This document shows, piece after piece, positions 19,647 through 21,797 of a stretch of 21,797 nt of DNA; the first letter of the stretch is position 1, and every line of letters starts with the position of its first letter. The notes under the pieces are model-generated. The model did no database searches. It was not told the origin of the DNA and worked only from the letters and a program-made list of their open reading frames with translations. A program made the translations under genes and the position numbers. This DNA is from a virus. The DNA lies in IMG/VR virus record IMGVR_UViG_3300030105_003107, positions 1 through 21,797 of that record; one strand, 5' to 3'.

Positions 19647-20849
19647 TTAATAAATATGATATTGTCCTTGATTTGGATTCTGTAGTTGGTAGGAAACGCT
19701 ATATCTAAGTCCATCAAGAAGATGATTGAACTTATCTATTGGAGTTCTTGATTTCTTCTCAAGCCAACAATAGTTGTTTAGTTCCTTAACAAGATTTAAA
19801 CTTTCTGGATCAATTACTAAATCAAAATCTTGTAATAGACTTATTCCAAAGGTTATAGAGCCTTGCCCTTTTATAGCTGGAACTATATTACAATCTCTTG
19901 ACAATTCGCTTATCAGTCTTGGCTCTGCGGAGTCAGCAACTATTAGATTATCTTTTGCAAATCTTTGGTTAAGATGCGCTATTTGTGAAGTGGTTAAATG
20001 TGTTTGATGAATACACTCTTTAACATAAATAATCTTATTGTTCTTGTCTATGCTGGTTTGTACTAATGTAGTAGGATCATTACTAAATCCAAAATCTTGA
20101 CCATATACAGAAGTTGCTATTTCTTTAAACTCTCCTAGCTTCCAATTAGAGAATATAACTCCTTCCGCTTTATCTAGCCATCCTCCTAACATTTGATGCT
20201 TATACTTTTCTGGTCTATGCTTTTTGATCTCTGCTATTCTGTTTAAATAACTTTGAGATAGATTTTCTATATTGTCTTTATAAGTTGTATGTACATAACA
20301 CACATCTTTAGTTTTAATATTGATACCAGCTTGTATTCCTTGGCTTTCAAAAAACCTCTCATAAATCCAATGTTCTTTTGTAGTAGGGTTTAAGATTAAT
20401 ATTATTCTATTATCTTTTCCTTTTTGTCTTACGGATAAATCTATCTTATCAAATATATCTTCATCTACTAACTCTTCAGACTCATCCATTACCCATGTCG
20501 TAATGCCTTGTAATGATTTTAGATTAGCTGTTTGATCTCCAGAGGATGTTTTGATTCCTCTAAATAATATCTTGCTTCCTGTGGATTTATTTATAATCTC
20601 ATCTTTAGTTGTATAAAAGTTATTTTCATAACCGAGCATTTCAATCTTCTCTTTAAATTCTGGAATAATAGAAATGTTAGCTGATCGTAAAGTGTATCTA
20701 GTAAATAATACATTATGCCCAGACTCTGTCATTATTAAAAGCAGTAGACTAGTAGCTACTCCAAATGATTTACCTGATCCTCTACCGCCAGTAAATATAA
20801 AATACCTTGTATCTACTTCATCCCAAACTAAAAACTTCTTATTAATCAT
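19647..20849 (-). CDS. terL: Terminase large subunit (ATPase and nuclease)
   Basis: A 400-residue, full-length TerL of the Terminase_3 type. The ATPase part has Walker A GGRGSGKS (21-28), an adenine-region arginine stretch RYTLRS (51-56), Walker B TTWVMDESEE (117-126, with catalytic Glu123) and the coupling motif LNPT (153-156). The RNase H-like nuclease has Asp252 (QDFGF), Asp306 (VADSAEP) and Asp379 (NHLLDGLRY), all three metal-binding acids present. It cuts concatemers and pumps DNA into the prohead through the portal. It overlaps the TerS gene by 8 nt. Its last residues, NPNQGQYHIY, resemble the portal's end, NPQGQY. Confidence 0.95.
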   Translation of the reverse strand: MINKKFLVWDEVDTRYFIFTGGRGSGKSFGVATSLLLLIMTESGHNVLFTRYTLRSANISIIPEFKEKIEMLGYENNFYTTKDEIINKSTGSKILFRGIKTSSGDQTANLKSLQGITTWVMDESEELVDEDIFDKIDLSVRQKGKDNRIILILNPTTKEHWIYERFFESQGIQAGINIKTKDVCYVHTTYKDNIENLSQSYLNRIAEIKKHRPEKYKHQMLGGWLDKAEGVIFSNWKLGEFKEIATSVYGQDFGFSNDPTTLVQTSIDKNNKIIYVKECIHQTHLTTSQIAHLNQRFAKDNLIVADSAEPRLISELSRDCNIVPAIKGQGSITFGISLLQDFDLVIDPESLNLVKELNNYCWLEKKSRTPIDKFNHLLDGLRYSVSYQLQNPNQGQYHIY

Positions 20850-21114
20850 TTGATTTAATAGCGGTTATTAAGTCTTTAAAATTAATTCCTAAGCTTTCCC
20901 CAGATGTATTTAAATCCATAGTATCCTTAGGCTTCCCTCTTCGATAGTTTAGATATAGTTGTACAGCTCTTAAATCTCCATCTTTAATAAGTTGTTTAAG
21001 AACTTGTAAGACTTCGTCCTCATCTATTATACTATCTAGTCTCTCTATTAGTTGTTGCTCTTGGGCTTTTGGTTTTCTACCAGCTCCGTTTCTATGTCCT
21101 CCATGTTTAGTCAT
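20842..21114 (-). CDS. terS: Terminase small subunit
   Basis: A 90-residue protein starting MTKHGGHRNGAGRKPK. The GG-x-R-x-GAGRK N-terminus is the familiar AT-hook-like opening of many small terminases. A helical region (QQLIERLDSIIDEDEVLQVL) follows, then LIKDGDLRAVQLYLNYRRGKPKDT (about 42-65), a segment typical of small terminases that recognise phage DNA, and a short C-terminal helix likely to contact TerL. It should select DNA for packaging. It directly precedes and overlaps TerL. It is shorter than many TerS proteins but complete. Confidence 0.8.
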   Translation of the reverse strand: MTKHGGHRNGAGRKPKAQEQQLIERLDSIIDEDEVLQVLKQLIKDGDLRAVQLYLNYRRGKPKDTMDLNTSGESLGINFKDLITAIKSND

Positions 21115-21131
21115 ATCTTGAAATATCTTGA

Positions 21132-21536
21132 TTAATCAAGTTGTATATTATTATTCTTGATTGGTTTTATAAATTGTTTTCCTTTGTAGTTTTCAGAATT
21201 TTTAATAACTCTACCTAAATTATCATACTTGATTCTTTTCATTATTCTTTTATTAATTATTCTTTTCATTCTTCTTTTCACTATTGGTTCTATACTATTA
21301 AAGTATTGTCTAGCTCTGTCTAATGTTGGAACAGTTATAATATATTTTTGGTTTTTATATATTTTCCAATCAAAAGCAAATGGTCTATATTTTATTGTTT
21401 TATCTACTTTTTGAATTAGATAGTTTTTATATTCATATACTCCAGAATATATTTTTTTTAATACAATATGGTTTAAGTTTGGTTGTGGGTTGTATAACTC
21501 ATTTTCTAGTTTAATAATAGTGTCATCTTTTTTCAT
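21132..21536 (-). CDS. Hypothetical basic protein (134 aa)
   Basis: A 134-residue, very basic protein. The middle (about 28-85) has alternating Tyr-rich strands (YEYKNYLIQKV, YRPFAFDWKIYKNQKYIITV) and a short helix (DRARQYFNSI), suggesting a small alpha/beta domain. Residues 86-105 are an Arg/Lys-rich run, and the tail is Asn/Lys-rich. This could bind nucleic acid. Its ATG shares the A with the stop of the preceding gene (TAATG). It lies 17 nt before TerS. Family not recognised. Confidence 0.65.
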   Translation of the reverse strand: MKKDDTIIKLENELYNPQPNLNHIVLKKIYSGVYEYKNYLIQKVDKTIKYRPFAFDWKIYKNQKYIITVPTLDRARQYFNSIEPIVKRRMKRIINKRIMKRIKYDNLGRVIKNSENYKGKQFIKPIKNNNIQLD

Positions 21537-21797
21537 TAGCTTATTTTTAAATGTTCATTAGGTAATGGGACATAGACATTAAACCACTCTTTTAAGAACT
21601 CTATGCATTTAAAATGATATTGCTCTTGCTCAGTAGTAGAGTTATCAGTACTTGATTTAGGTATCTTTATTATCTCTCCAGTATCGTAATGACTAACCTC
21701 TTCGTATAAAAACATAGTCTTATAAAAGTCATGGGTTTTGTGAGCATCCCATATCTCTCCCCACTCATCACTAACTGCATTTATAGTAAGTGGTATT
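21536..21797 (-). CDS. 3' part of a hypothetical gene (runs off the right edge)
   Basis: The frame is open from the window edge to the TAA at 21536-21538, giving 87 C-terminal residues (includes WGEIWDAHKTHDFYK and HFKCIEFLKEWFNVYVP, ending LPNEHLKIS). It is an acidic, aromatic-rich, probably helical segment. The stop overlaps the next ATG (TAATG), which supports it as a real gene of the same unit. The 5' end is outside the window and no domain is recognisable in this part. Confidence 0.65.
   Translation of the reverse strand, partial: IPLTINAVSDEWGEIWDAHKTHDFYKTMFLYEEVSHYDTGEIIKIPKSSTDNSTTEQEQYHFKCIEFLKEWFNVYVPLPNEHLKIS

Noticed and set aside
1-21797. tRNA genes, CRISPR arrays, insertion sequences, integrase or attachment sites
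   Set aside because: I looked for cloverleaf-like motifs, regularly spaced repeats, transposase or integrase-like proteins and found none that I could support.

Overview
This window is a stretch of a tailed double-stranded DNA phage genome, almost certainly from a phage of marine Bacteroidetes (Flavobacteriia). Every credible gene lies on the minus strand, so the transcript reads from high to low coordinates. Evidence for the phage is a complete morphogenesis set: small and large terminase, portal, XkdF-type prohead protease, scaffold, HK97-type major capsid protein, tail chaperones with a -1 frameshift, tape measure, tail-tip proteins and lysis genes. Evidence for the host group is indirect: AT-rich DNA, start codons preceded by A/T-rich leaders instead of Shine-Dalgarno sequences, and structural proteins of types I know from Bacteroidetes phages. 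The tail fibre carries modules of a kind common in marine phage fibres. No integrase or repressor is visible, so lifestyle cannot be judged.

Layout in transcription order. Block 1 (21797-18633): two unknown genes, TerS, TerL, a small lipoprotein, two unknown small genes and a 42-residue ribbon-helix-helix-like protein, closed by a strong intrinsic terminator (18571-18600). Block 2 (18522-17506): starts directly after that terminator with a conserved promoter-like element and encodes a 53-residue protein, a 99-residue protein and a sigma-70-like factor, closed by a terminator near 17455-17484. Block 3 (17429-8653): tail chaperone G and its -1 frameshifted T extension, tail completion and gp10-like proteins, two tail-tip proteins, a 51-residue protein, tape measure, prohead protease and a Cys-rich protein, closed by a terminator (8594-8620). 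Block 4 (8515-6361): scaffold, major capsid protein and a probable tail tube protein, closed by a terminator nearly identical to the one before it. Block 5 (6239 to the left edge): a 120-residue structural protein, portal, neck connector, a run of small genes, an S74 chaperone tail fibre, and a lysis region (small genes, M15 peptidase, holin-like protein). A further gene begins at the left edge.

The most interesting feature is a three-copy element, CCACGC, then 13 nt, then CTTAC(A/T)TATAGTA, at 74-110, 1221-1257 and 18522-18557. Spacing is identical in all copies. In two of them the ATG of the next gene sits at exactly the same place inside the element, where a transcription start would be expected, which suggests leaderless mRNAs. 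The element does not look like the Bacteroidetes primary-sigma promoter, and the operon started by one copy encodes the phage's own sigma-like factor. I propose a self-amplifying phage sigma/promoter circuit. This is inference and needs transcript mapping.

The gene order is also odd. Although all genes share one strand, the tail genes precede the head genes, the protease-scaffold-capsid set precedes the portal, and the tail-tip genes precede the tape measure. The capsid cassette (block 4) is bracketed by 43-bp near-identical terminator repeats, and the lysis region by 27-bp identical promoter repeats, so both look like exchangeable modules. No gene-free stretch exceeds 300 bases.
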